The notes under the pieces: model-generated
Told to the model about the DNA's origin: nothing
The model's database searches: none
Seen by the model: the letters and a program-made list of their open reading frames with translations, nothing else
Program-made: the position numbers and the translations under genes
In this document: piece by piece, positions 26,632 through 34,990 of the stretch
Numbering within the stretch: position 1 is the first letter of the stretch
Layout: each line of letters opens with the position of its first letter
Assembly (NCBI GenBank): GCA_963813635.1
Contig: CAWEZO010000007.1
Coordinates: 744,001-808,000, forward strand
Direction: 5' to 3'
From: JBBRZM01 sp963813635
GTDB taxonomy: Bacteria > Actinomycetota > Acidimicrobiia > IMCC26256 > JBBRZM01
Length of the DNA stretch: 64,000 nt

Positions 26632-27594
26632 ATGAGCCGCTTTCCGTTCCCCCTCCCGCTCGGCTGGTTCCAAGTCGCGTACGACGACGAGCTGAAGCCG
26701 GGCGACGTGCTGCCACTGCGCTATTTCGGGCGCGACCTTGTGCTGTGGCGCGACGACGACGGTGTCGCCCACCTGATGGACGCGTTCTGCCCGCACCTCG
26801 GCGCGCACCTCGGGTACGGGGGTGTGGTCGAGGCCGGCACGATCCGCTGCCCGTTCCACGGCTGGAAGTACGACGGCACCGGGGCCTGCGCGGAGATCCC
26901 CTACAGCGACCGGGTCAACAAGTCGGCCAGGGTCGGCACGTATCCGTTGGTCGCGCGCAATCAACTGCTGATGGCCTGGTACCACCCGCATGGCCTCGCC
27001 CCCGACTGGGAGGTTCCCGAGCTGTCGGAGATCGGGTCGCCGGAGTTCACCGACTACTACCGGTCGAGCTACATCGTGAAGACCGCCTGGCAGGAGATGG
27101 CCGAGAACGCGGTCGACCCCGCGCATTTCCGCTACGTGCACGGCACCGACCAGGTCGCCGAGGTGCTCGAGTACGCGACCGACGGGCCGACGTCGAAGAT
27201 GATCTCGGTGCAGCAGTACGTCACACCGCGCGGCGTCACCGAGGGCCACATCGACGCCTACATCCACGGGCCCGGGTTCAGCTACACGTGGTTCACCGGC
27301 ATCGTCGACGCGCTCCTCGTGGGCACCACGACGCCGATCGACGACGACACGGTGCAGACGCGCTTCAACTTCACCGTCCGCAAGCTCGCGGATGAGCGCA
27401 CGACCTCGACAGTTGCCGACGCGTTCGTCGCCGAGATCAACAAGCAGCTCACCGAAGACATCCCGATCTGGGAGCACAAGGCGCACCTGATCCGGCCGGC
27501 GCTGGCGGATACCGACGGTCCGATCATGAAGTTCCGCAATTGGGCGAAGCAGTTCTACGTCGACGGCGCGGCACCGGCGAATGCGGACGACTGA
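26632..27594 (+). CDS. Rieske non-heme iron oxygenase, KshA/DAF-36-like
   Basis: A 320-residue oxygenase. The Rieske cluster ligands are C53-P-H55 and C73-P-F-H76. The mononuclear iron site is ENAVDPAHFRYVH at 158-170 (D162, H165, H170). The family includes 3-ketosteroid 9-alpha-hydroxylase oxygenase KshA and sterol 7-desaturases, but KshA is some 60 residues longer, so the exact reaction is open. ATG 26632 has no ribosome-binding site and lies five bases past a -10, hence probably leaderless. KstR-type operator 4 overlaps the promoter, tying it to the local sterol-type regulon. It needs a ferredoxin-type reductase; no KshB-like gene is adjacent. Confidence 0.88.
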   Translation: MSRFPFPLPLGWFQVAYDDELKPGDVLPLRYFGRDLVLWRDDDGVAHLMDAFCPHLGAHLGYGGVVEAGTIRCPFHGWKYDGTGACAEIPYSDRVNKSARVGTYPLVARNQLLMAWYHPHGLAPDWEVPELSEIGSPEFTDYYRSSYIVKTAWQEMAENAVDPAHFRYVHGTDQVAEVLEYATDGPTSKMISVQQYVTPRGVTEGHIDAYIHGPGFSYTWFTGIVDALLVGTTTPIDDDTVQTRFNFTVRKLADERTTSTVADAFVAEINKQLTEDIPIWEHKAHLIRPALADTDGPIMKFRNWAKQFYVDGAAPANADD

Positions 27595-27597
27595 GCG

Positions 27598-28053
27598 CTA
27601 CTGCGAGCGACGCGCCACCGCGGCAATCGCAAGCTCGTCACCCTGGGCCGCGAGGGCATCGTCGAGCGGCACGGTGCGTCGTGTGTCCTCGGACGCCTCG
27701 TGGTACACGATCTTCATCCACCGGGCCCGGTCGAAGAGCACACCCTCGTTTTCATAGACGATCGTGCCGTCAGGTGCAGTCCACGAATCCGTGAATCGCG
27801 TGAAGATCGACATGTTCCAGGGCGGTCCCCCGACCGCGACCTCGAGCACCTCGAACCGCATCCGCACGTCGGCGAATCGCCGCAGCCAACGCTCGATCTC
27901 TTCGCGGCCCCGGTACACGCCCGACCACGAGCTGTCGCCGGGAAAGCGAAAGACGGCGTCGTCGGCAAACGTCGACAGCATCGGCTTGAAGTTCCCGCGC
28001 CGCAGCGCTGCGAACAACCGGCGGACCCACATTCGAGTCAACCAGGAGATCAC
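27598..28053 (-). CDS. SnoaL/NTF2-like protein
   Basis: 151 residues from GTG 28053, which overlaps the upstream HAD stop (GTGA). The cone-shaped NTF2-like fold is suggested by LRRGNFKPMLSTFADDAVFR, SSWSGVYRGREEIERWLRRF and the paired C-terminal strands FTRFTDSWTAPDGTIVYENE then GVLFDRARWMKIVYHEA. Members include isomerases, cyclases and small-ligand binders; no specific catalytic set is visible. It converges with the Rieske gene three bases away. Function unknown. Confidence 0.65.
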   Translation of the reverse strand: MISWLTRMWVRRLFAALRRGNFKPMLSTFADDAVFRFPGDSSWSGVYRGREEIERWLRRFADVRMRFEVLEVAVGGPPWNMSIFTRFTDSWTAPDGTIVYENEGVLFDRARWMKIVYHEASEDTRRTVPLDDALAAQGDELAIAAVARRSQ

Positions 28054-28814
28054 CGGCGCATCCCTCCATCAGTCGTCGATCGCGGAGGCTCGGTCTGGCG
28101 AGGGTCTCGCAACCCGTCGGTGACCAGCGCGGCAACATCGTGCAGCGACGTGACGCGTTCGCAGTTGATGCCGTTGTGCAGTCCGTACGGGTCCATGAGG
28201 ACGGGCCGGATACCGGCCTTGCGCGCGCCGACCACATCGATCGCGGGCATGTCGCCCACGTAGATCGCGTCGTCGGGCTGCACGCCGAGCGCATCGAGCG
28301 CGAGGTGGAAGATGCCCGGGTCGGGCTTGCTGAGGCCGACGACGCCCGAGTCGATGACGGTCTCGACCTGCACGCCGAGCCCGGGACCGACCTGGAGCAC
28401 CTCTTGTTGACGCAGTCGTTCCGCGACGGACCCGTCGGCGTTCGACACGATCCCGATCGCAACGCCGGTCGCGTCGAGCGCACGGAGCGCTTCCGCTGAA
28501 CCGGGCACGAGCCGCGTCCACAGCGCGGCGGTGGTGAACTCCTGGTGCAAGTGCTCGAGCGTGTCGGCCCGCCGATCGTCGGGCACGCCACACTCGTCGG
28601 CGTACGCCTCGAGATACGCGGCCCACATCTCGTCCCACGGCAACTCGCCCGTGTAGTCCATCGGGAAGCCCGTGGTGCCGGCGTAGTGCGCGCGATCGAG
28701 CACTGCGGCGTCGACCGTGACCTCGGCGCGGGCGAACGCGCCGATGACATGGTCGTGGTCGGGCAGGTGGAAGATGCCACCGACATCAAGGAGTACCGCG
28801 CGTACGGCCGGCAT
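28050..28814 (-). CDS. HAD-superfamily hydrolase
   Basis: 254 residues from ATG 28814. HAD motif I is LLDVGGIFHL: the nucleophile Asp is present but the usual +2 Asp is Gly, which is seen in some HAD subfamilies and casts doubt on ordinary phosphatase activity. Motif II is GIVSNADG, motif III SKPDPGIF and motif IV YVGDMPAIDVVGARKAG. A C1-type cap lies between I and II. Translationally coupled to the SnoaL-like gene. Substrate unknown; a haloacid or phosphoester is possible. Confidence 0.75.
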   Translation of the reverse strand: MPAVRAVLLDVGGIFHLPDHDHVIGAFARAEVTVDAAVLDRAHYAGTTGFPMDYTGELPWDEMWAAYLEAYADECGVPDDRRADTLEHLHQEFTTAALWTRLVPGSAEALRALDATGVAIGIVSNADGSVAERLRQQEVLQVGPGLGVQVETVIDSGVVGLSKPDPGIFHLALDALGVQPDDAIYVGDMPAIDVVGARKAGIRPVLMDPYGLHNGINCERVTSLHDVAALVTDGLRDPRQTEPPRSTTDGGMRR

Positions 28815-28865
28815 GAGCGTCTCAATGTACCGGTCGCCTCGAAATCAGCCTGGTACCGTCCTCGC

Positions 28866-30041
28866 ATGGAGTTCCGCCGGATCAACGCGCTGCCGCCGTA
28901 TGTGTTCGCGACCATCGACACGCTGAAGATGGCGGGCCGGCGCGCCGGCGAAGACATCATCGACCTCGGCTTCGGCAACCCCGACATCCCGTCGCCGCAG
29001 GTCGCAGTGGAGAAGCTCGGCCAGGCGGTGCGCAACCCGCGCAACCACCGCTACTCCACCAGCCGGGGCATCCCCAACCTCCGCCTCGCGATCACCGCTC
29101 TTTACAAACGCCGCTTCGGGGTCGAGCTGGATCCGGAGACTCAGGCGTGCACGACGATCGGCGCGAAGGAAGGCTTCTCGCACCTGATGTGGGTGGTGCT
29201 CGGGCCGGGCGACTCGGCAATGGTGCCGAGCCCGTCGTACCCCATCCACATCTGGGGACCGATCCTCGCCGGCGCGGAGGTGCGCCATGTGCGCCTCGGG
29301 CCCGATCACGACTTCTTCGCCAACCTCCTCGAAGCGTGGGAAGACTCGTGGCCGCGTCCGCGGGTGATCGTGCTGTCGTTCCCGCACAATCCGACGACCA
29401 GCTGTGTCGACCTCGACTTCATGACCCGCATGGTCGCGTTCGCGCGCGAGCACGACGTGCTGCTCGTGCACGACTTCGCGTACGCCGATCTCGGTTTCGA
29501 CGGCTACGACCCGCCGTCGATCCTGCAGGTGCCGGGCGCGACCGACGTCGCGGTGGAGCTGTACACGCTCACGAAGTCGTTCTCGATGGCGGGCTGGCGC
29601 GTCGGCTTTCTCCTGGGGAACGCCGACGTTGTCGCAGCGCTGTACAAGCTCAAGAGCTACCTCGACTACGGCACGTTTCAGCCGATCCAGATCGCCGCGA
29701 CCGTCGCGATGAACGAAGCGGCCGACTACCCGCTCGCGGTCAACCGCATCTATCACGGGCGTCGCGACGCGTTGGTCGAGGGGCTCGGGCGCGTGGGTTG
29801 GGAGATCGAGAAGCCTCGCGGCACCATGTTCGTGTGGGCGCCGATCCCGGCGCCGTACGAGGAGATGGGTTCGCTCGAGTTCGCCAAGATGCTGGTGCCG
29901 GAGGCGAAGGTCGCGGTCTCGCCCGGCGTCGGCTTCGGTCCCGGCGGCGAAGGCTTCGTGCGCTTCGCCCTGGTCGAAAACGAGCAGCGCATCACGCAGG
30001 CCGTGCGCGGCATCAAGCGCGCGCTCACCAAGCTCGGCTAG
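28866..30041 (+). CDS. class I/II PLP aminotransferase, AlaC-like
   Basis: 391 residues from ATG 28866. PLP features: NHRYSTSRGIPNLRLAITAL, FPHNPTTSC (substrate loop), DFAYADLGFDGY and the Schiff-base lysine K237 in TLTKSFSMAGWRVGF, then RFALVENEQRITQA near the end. The pattern is that of AlaC/LL-DAP-type transaminases, which make alanine from pyruvate or act on other 2-oxo acids. It is divergent from the HAD gene with a 51-bp gap. Cytosolic homodimer expected from the family. Specificity unproven. Confidence 0.82.
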   Translation: MEFRRINALPPYVFATIDTLKMAGRRAGEDIIDLGFGNPDIPSPQVAVEKLGQAVRNPRNHRYSTSRGIPNLRLAITALYKRRFGVELDPETQACTTIGAKEGFSHLMWVVLGPGDSAMVPSPSYPIHIWGPILAGAEVRHVRLGPDHDFFANLLEAWEDSWPRPRVIVLSFPHNPTTSCVDLDFMTRMVAFAREHDVLLVHDFAYADLGFDGYDPPSILQVPGATDVAVELYTLTKSFSMAGWRVGFLLGNADVVAALYKLKSYLDYGTFQPIQIAATVAMNEAADYPLAVNRIYHGRRDALVEGLGRVGWEIEKPRGTMFVWAPIPAPYEEMGSLEFAKMLVPEAKVAVSPGVGFGPGGEGFVRFALVENEQRITQAVRGIKRALTKLG

Positions 30042-30152
30042 GCATCCGTTTGGTCGATCGGTGCTGCCAACACGCGCCGGTTCATCCGCTTGTGCAGCCG
30101 CACCGCGCCGACGGGTGACGCCCTAAGCTCACGGAGCACGAGAGGAGGCACG

Positions 30153-30890
30153 TTGCTGTACTGGATCGTCAAGGCGATCATGACGCCGATCCTGCGGTTG
30201 GGTTACCGCGTACGGGTCGAAGGCGCGGACCGCGTGCCGCCTCACGGCCCGGTCATCCTGGCCTCGAACCACCGCTCGTTCATGGACTCCCTCTTTCTTC
30301 CGCTGGTCATTCGCCGGCGCGTCACGTTTGTCGCCAAGGCCGAGTACTTCGACGACAAGCGGGCGGCCTGGTTCTTCCGGGGCGTCGGTCAGATCCCGAT
30401 CCGCCGCGAAGGGGGCAGTGCCAGTGAACGCGCGCTGGCCTCGGCGACCGAGGTGCTGGAGCAGGGCGGCGTGTTCGGGATCTACCCGGAGGGCACGCGC
30501 ACGCGTGACGGCTATCTGCACCGCGGACATACCGGCGTTGCCCGGCTCGCGCTCCGTACCGGCTCGCCGATCGTTCCGGTCGGGCTGATCGGGACCGACG
30601 AGATCCAGCCCACCGACGCGAAGGTGCCGCGACTCTTTCGCACGGTGCGCATCCGGTTCGGTGAGCCGCTCGCGCTCGAGCGGTATGCGCGCGCCGCCGA
30701 CGACCGGATGGCGTTGCGCCATATCTCCGACGAGCTGATGTTCGAGATCGCGCAGCTGTCGGGCTACCAGTACGTCGACACGTACGCGACGAAGAAGGCC
30801 GAGGACCTGCCGGCCGAGCCGCTCGAGCTGGCCACGTTCGATCCCAACGCGGTGGGCGATGCCCCCGAGCACGTCGGCGCGGTCGCGTAA
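30153..30890 (+). CDS. plsC: 1-acyl-sn-glycerol-3-phosphate acyltransferase (PlsC family)
   Basis: TTG 30153 is chosen because AGAGGAGG (30141-30148) precedes it; reading from the upstream ATG 30090 would add 21 residues with no homology-like character. The 245-residue protein has a short N-terminal hydrophobic segment, the acyltransferase motif H40-x4-D45 (NHRSFMD), the GVFGIYPEGTRTRDG block (EGTR) and IVPVGLIGTDE. It transfers an acyl chain to lysophosphatidic acid at the inner membrane. The 111 bp upstream hold no obvious structure. Confidence 0.88.
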   Translation: MLYWIVKAIMTPILRLGYRVRVEGADRVPPHGPVILASNHRSFMDSLFLPLVIRRRVTFVAKAEYFDDKRAAWFFRGVGQIPIRREGGSASERALASATEVLEQGGVFGIYPEGTRTRDGYLHRGHTGVARLALRTGSPIVPVGLIGTDEIQPTDAKVPRLFRTVRIRFGEPLALERYARAADDRMALRHISDELMFEIAQLSGYQYVDTYATKKAEDLPAEPLELATFDPNAVGDAPEHVGAVA

Positions 30891-30899
30891 CTCTCGATT

Positions 30900-32387
30900 T
30901 CAGCGCGCCCAGGCGCGCGACCGGTCTACGGCGCGTTGCCAGACCACGCGGCGCTGCTCCACCTCGTCGCGCGGCATCGCCGGAGTGAACGCGGCGTCCT
31001 CGGCCCAACTGCCCGCGGCCTCGGCCGGTGTGCCCCACACGCCCTCGGCGATGCCGGCGAGGAACGCGGCACCCTGCGCCGTGGTCTCTTTCACGACCGG
31101 ACGCCGCACCGGCACGCCGAGCACATCGGCCTGGAACTGGCACAGCACGTCCATCACCGACGCGCCGCCGTCGGCACGTAGCTCTGCGACCGGCGTGCCG
31201 CTCGCGGCGCTCATCGCATCGACGACGTCGAGCGTCTGCCACGCCATGGCCTCCACGACCGCGCGGGCGATCTGCGCACGGCCGCTGCCGCGCGTCAGCC
31301 CGAAGACCGAGCCGCGCGCGTAGGGATCCCACCAGGGCGACCCGAGGCCCGTGAACGCGGGCACGAACGCAACGCCACCGCTGTCGGGGACGCTCGCCGC
31401 GAGCGGACCGGTCTCGGATGCGTCGCCGATGATGCCGAGCCCGTCGCGCAGCCACTGGATCGCGGCGCCGGTCACGAAGATGGCGCCTTCCATCGCATAG
31501 GCGCGCTCGGCGCCGATCGTCCACGCGACCGACGTGAGCAGTCCCTCGGTGGGCGCAGGATGCGTCGGACCGAGGTTCATGAGCACGAACGACCCGGTGC
31601 CGTAGGTGTTCTTCGTCATGCCGGGCGTGAAGCACGCCTGGCCGAAGAGCGCGGCCTGCTGGTCGCCCGCGATGCCGCTGATCGGGACGGCCAGCCCGGC
31701 GGCGTGCTCCGGCACGGTGACGCCGAAGCGGCCGCTGCTCGGCAGCACGGCGGGCAGACAGGAGCGGGGTACATCGAACAGCTCGAGCAAGTCGTCGGAC
31801 CAGTCGAGCGTGTCGATGTCGAACAGCATGGTGCGGCTCGCATTGGACGGCTCGGTTGCGTGCACGCCGCCGTCGACGCCGCCTGTGAGCTGCCACAGCA
31901 ACCATGTGTCGACGGTGCCGAACGCGAGGTCCGCACCCGAGTCGACGCCGCCGGTTGTGAGGAGCCACTCGAGCTTCGTGCCCGAGAAGTAGGGATCGAG
32001 CACGAGCCCGGTGCGCCGCCGGATGAGCGGCTCGTGACCGGCCGCCTTGAGCTCGTCGCAGCGGGCGGCGGTACGGCGGTCCTGCCAGACGATCGCGCGG
32101 TGCAGCGGCCGGCCGGTGCTGCGGCTCCACACGACCGTCGTCTCGCGTTGGTTCGTGATGCCGATGGCGGCGATGCTCTGACCGTCGCCGGTGACCCGTT
32201 GTGCGACCTCGGCCAGCGTCTCGAGTGTGACGGCGGTGATGTCGTCGGCGTCGTGTTCGACCCAGCCGGGCTGCGGGAAGTGCTGCGGGAACTCGCGGTA
32301 GGCGGATGCGCACGGCGCGCCGTGCTCGTCGAACGCGAAGGTGCGGACGCCCGTGGTGCCGGCGTCGATCGCGAGCACGACGCTCAC
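30900..32387 (-). CDS. glpK: glycerol kinase
   Basis: 495 residues from GTG 32387, overlapping the stop of the upstream gene (GTGA). FGGY-kinase motifs: LAIDAGTTGVRTFAFDEHG at the N-terminus, ITNQRETTVVW, GTVDTWLLWQLTG, SGIAGDQQAALFGQACF and GLTRGSGRAQIARAVVEAMA. It phosphorylates glycerol to sn-glycerol 3-phosphate with ATP. It converges with plsC ten bases away, a plausible lipid link by product. No frame disruption. Strong full-length match to GlpK features; a different polyol kinase is unlikely. Confidence 0.92.
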   Translation of the reverse strand: MSVVLAIDAGTTGVRTFAFDEHGAPCASAYREFPQHFPQPGWVEHDADDITAVTLETLAEVAQRVTGDGQSIAAIGITNQRETTVVWSRSTGRPLHRAIVWQDRRTAARCDELKAAGHEPLIRRRTGLVLDPYFSGTKLEWLLTTGGVDSGADLAFGTVDTWLLWQLTGGVDGGVHATEPSNASRTMLFDIDTLDWSDDLLELFDVPRSCLPAVLPSSGRFGVTVPEHAAGLAVPISGIAGDQQAALFGQACFTPGMTKNTYGTGSFVLMNLGPTHPAPTEGLLTSVAWTIGAERAYAMEGAIFVTGAAIQWLRDGLGIIGDASETGPLAASVPDSGGVAFVPAFTGLGSPWWDPYARGSVFGLTRGSGRAQIARAVVEAMAWQTLDVVDAMSAASGTPVAELRADGGASVMDVLCQFQADVLGVPVRRPVVKETTAQGAAFLAGIAEGVWGTPAEAAGSWAEDAAFTPAMPRDEVEQRRVVWQRAVDRSRAWAR

Positions 32388-32891
32388 GACGTGGGGGGCG
32401 GGTCCTCGGCCGGCGGCGCGGTACCGCTGACCGCCGACGCAGTCTCGCTGGCCGCCGGCGCCAACGCCTCGTCACGAGGGTAGACCTCGTGGAGGCGTTC
32501 GTGGAACCGCCGGCCGGCGGCGCGGTCGCGTGGTCGGAACTCGAGGACGATGCGGCGTCCTTCGTGCGTTACTTCGTCCAGGCCCGGCCGGATCCGTATC
32601 TCGAGCTTGTACAGCAGCCGCGACTGCGTCTTCGTGAGCTCGACGCGCGTCACGGGCACTTCGACGACGAGGTCGTGCATCGAGAGCTTCTGGCGCCCGG
32701 GGTCCTCGAACAGCAAGAATCGCCGGTCGGTGATCGCGACGATGTGCGGAATTCGGGCCCGCAACGCCATGGGCACACCGGGCGAGGCCTCGGTGACCCA
32801 CGCCGGCGCGGCACGCGAGGATCTCCTCCTGATCGCCGAACAGCGGAAAGGCGACGCCGGCCACTTGCCCTCGCAGCGCACTCCGATTCAC
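32384..32891 (-). CDS. small protein with PH-like domain, one frame break near 32815
   Basis: GTG 32891 starts NRSALRGQVAGVAFPLFGDQ then EEILA. A break at CTCGCGTGCC (minus strand, 32810-32820; one CG lost) leads into RAAPAWVTEASPGVPMALRA and PHIVAITDRRFLLFEDPGRQ, a beta-hairpin typical of bacterial PH-like domains, then EIRIRPGLDEVTHEGRRIVL and a Pro/Ala-rich tail. Restored length is about 169 residues. It is coupled to glpK by a GTGA overlap. Function unknown. There is no membrane segment. Confidence 0.55.
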
Positions 32892-32983
32892 AGCAAAGGA
32901 GGCTAGTTGGTGGACGGAGTTTCGTTCACCGGGCGCGAGAGGCGGGCATGATGAGGCAGACTGAGCGCACGGAGGTCACGAGG

Positions 32984-34006
32984 ATGCGCATCGGGGTGCT
33001 GACAGGTGGTGGTGACTGTCCGGGTCTCAACGCGGTGATTCGGGCCGTCGTCCGCAAGGGCGAGGGTGTCTACGGCCACAACATCGTCGGCTTCAAGCAC
33101 GGATGGCTCGGTGTGATCGAGTGCCAGCGGATGGAGCTCACCGCCGAGAACACCCGGGGCACACTCCACCGCGGCGGCACGATCCTCGGTACGTCACGCA
33201 CCAACCCGTACAAGACCGACAACGGCATCACCCGCGTGCTCGACACGTTGCGGCGTGAGCGCATCGACGCACTAATTGCCATCGGTGGCGAAGACACACT
33301 CGGTGTCGCAGCGAAGCTCGGCGGCGACGTGCACATCGTCGGAGTACCCAAGACCATCGACAACGACTTGTCGGGAACCGACTTCACGTTCGGCTTCAAC
33401 ACGGCAGTGCAGATCGCAACCGACGCGATCGACCGGCTGCATACCACCGCGGAGAGCCATGACCGCGTGATGATCGTCGAAGTGATGGGCCGCCACGCGG
33501 GATGGATCGCGACGTACGCGGGTATGGCCGGCGGCGCCGACGTCATTCTGATTCCCGAGGAGCCGTTCGACATCGGCGAAGTGTGCGAGCAGCTCCAGCA
33601 CCGGCATCGCCGCGCGAGCTTTTCGCTCGTCGTGGTGGCCGAGGGTGCGGCCCCCGCGGCAGGGACGATGGAGACGCAGTCGGCGGAGTTGGACGAGTTC
33701 GGCCACGTGCGCCTGGGTGGGATCAGCAACCGCATCCGACCCGAGATCGAGCGGCGCACCGGCTTCGAGACCCGGGTCACGATTCTCGGCCACGTGTTGC
33801 GCGGTGGCACGCCCACCGCGTTCGACCGGGTGCTCGCGACGCGATTCGGGATCGAAGCGATCGACGCGGTGCACGAAGGCGAGTTCGACAAGATGGTCGC
33901 GCTCCGAGGTACCGACATCGTGCGCGTGCCGATCGAAGAAGGCGTACGCGAGCTCAAGACCGTCGACCCGAAGCTCTTCGACACTGCCTCCGTCTTCTTC
34001 GGCTGA
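32984..34006 (+). CDS. pfkA: 6-phosphofructokinase with PPi-type active-site residues
   Basis: 340 residues. ATG 32984 is preferred to ATG 32948/32951 because GGAGG (32971-32975) is well placed and MRIGVLTGGGDCPGLNAVIR is the canonical N-terminus. The donor loop reads GGEDTLG (101-107) with Asp at residue 104, and the catalytic loop is VPKTIDND with Lys123. Asp104 plus Lys124 (E. coli numbering) are characteristic of pyrophosphate-dependent enzymes, while ATP enzymes have Gly at 104. Other motifs: MIVEVMGRHAGWIA and GFETRVTILGHVLRGGTPTA. Converts fructose 6-phosphate to the 1,6-bisphosphate. Confidence 0.9.
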   Translation: MRIGVLTGGGDCPGLNAVIRAVVRKGEGVYGHNIVGFKHGWLGVIECQRMELTAENTRGTLHRGGTILGTSRTNPYKTDNGITRVLDTLRRERIDALIAIGGEDTLGVAAKLGGDVHIVGVPKTIDNDLSGTDFTFGFNTAVQIATDAIDRLHTTAESHDRVMIVEVMGRHAGWIATYAGMAGGADVILIPEEPFDIGEVCEQLQHRHRRASFSLVVVAEGAAPAAGTMETQSAELDEFGHVRLGGISNRIRPEIERRTGFETRVTILGHVLRGGTPTAFDRVLATRFGIEAIDAVHEGEFDKMVALRGTDIVRVPIEEGVRELKTVDPKLFDTASVFFG

Positions 34007-34046
34007 CGGCGTCGTCGTATGACGCGCGCCGGTAGCATCCGACGTC

Positions 34047-34911
34047 ATGGGAACGGCCCTTGACGATCTGATCGACTTGCTGGAGCTGGAACAGCTCGAA
34101 GTCAATCTGTTCCGTGGCCTCAGTCCCGACGAGGACCGCCAGCGCGTGTTCGGAGGGCAAGTCGCCGCGCAGGCGCTCACCGCGGCCGGCCGCACCGTCG
34201 ATCCGCTCCGTCAAGTGCACTCCTTGCACGCGTACTTCCTGCGGCCGGGCGACCCGACCATTCCGCTGATCTACGAGGTGGACCGCATCCGTGACGGCAA
34301 GAGCTTCACCACCCGGCGCGTTGTCGGCATCCAGCACGGCAAGGCGATCTTCAACCTCGCGGCGTCGTTCCAGATCGCGGAAACCGGTCCCGAGCACTCG
34401 GATCCGATGCCCGACGTGCCCGATCCCGAGTCGCTGCCCACGTTCCGCGAGCGGATCGAGCCCCACCTCGACCGTCTGGGTCCCGACTTGGGGGCCTGGC
34501 TCGTGCGGGAGCGCCCGATCGACTCGCGCCCCGTCACCGACCCGCCGTGGCTCGACCCCACGCCGCGCGCACCCGAGCAGGACGTGTGGATCAAGACCAA
34601 CGGCACGCTGCCCGACGATCCGCTGCTGCACACGTGTGTCGTCGCGTACGCTGTCCGACCTCACGCTGCTCGACACCGCGATGCTGCCGCACTCCGTGGC
34701 GCACCGCGGTGGGCAGTGGCAGGTCGCGAGCCTCGACCATGCGATGTGGTTTCATCGTCCACTGCGTGCCGACGAGTGGCTGCTGTACCACCAGACGAGC
34801 CCGTCGGCCGGCAACGCGCGCGGCTTGGCCGAAGGCTCGATCTTCCGGCCGGACGGCATGCTCGCCGTGACCGTCATCCAAGAAGGGCTGATCCGCCCGA
34901 TCGGCCAGTGA
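34047..34911 (+). CDS. tesB: acyl-CoA thioesterase II (TesB), one frame break near 34650
   Basis: ATG 34047. The double-hotdog protein begins LDDLIDLLELEQLEVNLFRG, with RVFGGQVAAQALTAAGRTVD and QVHSLHAYFLRPGDPTIPLI. The frame breaks at TACGCTGTCC (34647-34656); restoring GC gives YALSDLTLLDTAMLPHSVAH and then SLDHAMWFHRPLRADEWLLY (catalytic region), ending EGLIRPIGQ. Restored length is about 288 residues, as for TesB. Hydrolyses medium- and long-chain acyl-CoA in the cytosol. It follows pfkA by 40 bp. Confidence 0.87.
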
Positions 34912-34930
34912 TCTTGCCTGCCGACAACCA

Positions 34931-34974
34931 TTCTTGCGTCAGCAATGGTCGTGTCACGACCCTTGACGCAAGAA
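34931..34974. repeat. nested inverted repeat between tesB and the threonine aldolase gene
   Basis: An 11-bp perfect outer stem (34931-34941 with 34964-34974, core TTGCGTCA/TGACGCAA) encloses a 7-bp perfect inner stem GGTCGTG/CACGACC (34947-34953, 34955-34961) closed by a single T. An overlapping alternative stem, ACCATT (34927-34932) with AATGGT (34944-34949), would exclude the outer one. No T-tract follows. It may terminate tesB or act in the leader of the next gene. Confidence 0.65.
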
Positions 34975-34990
34975 CGAGTGGGGTGGAGTG

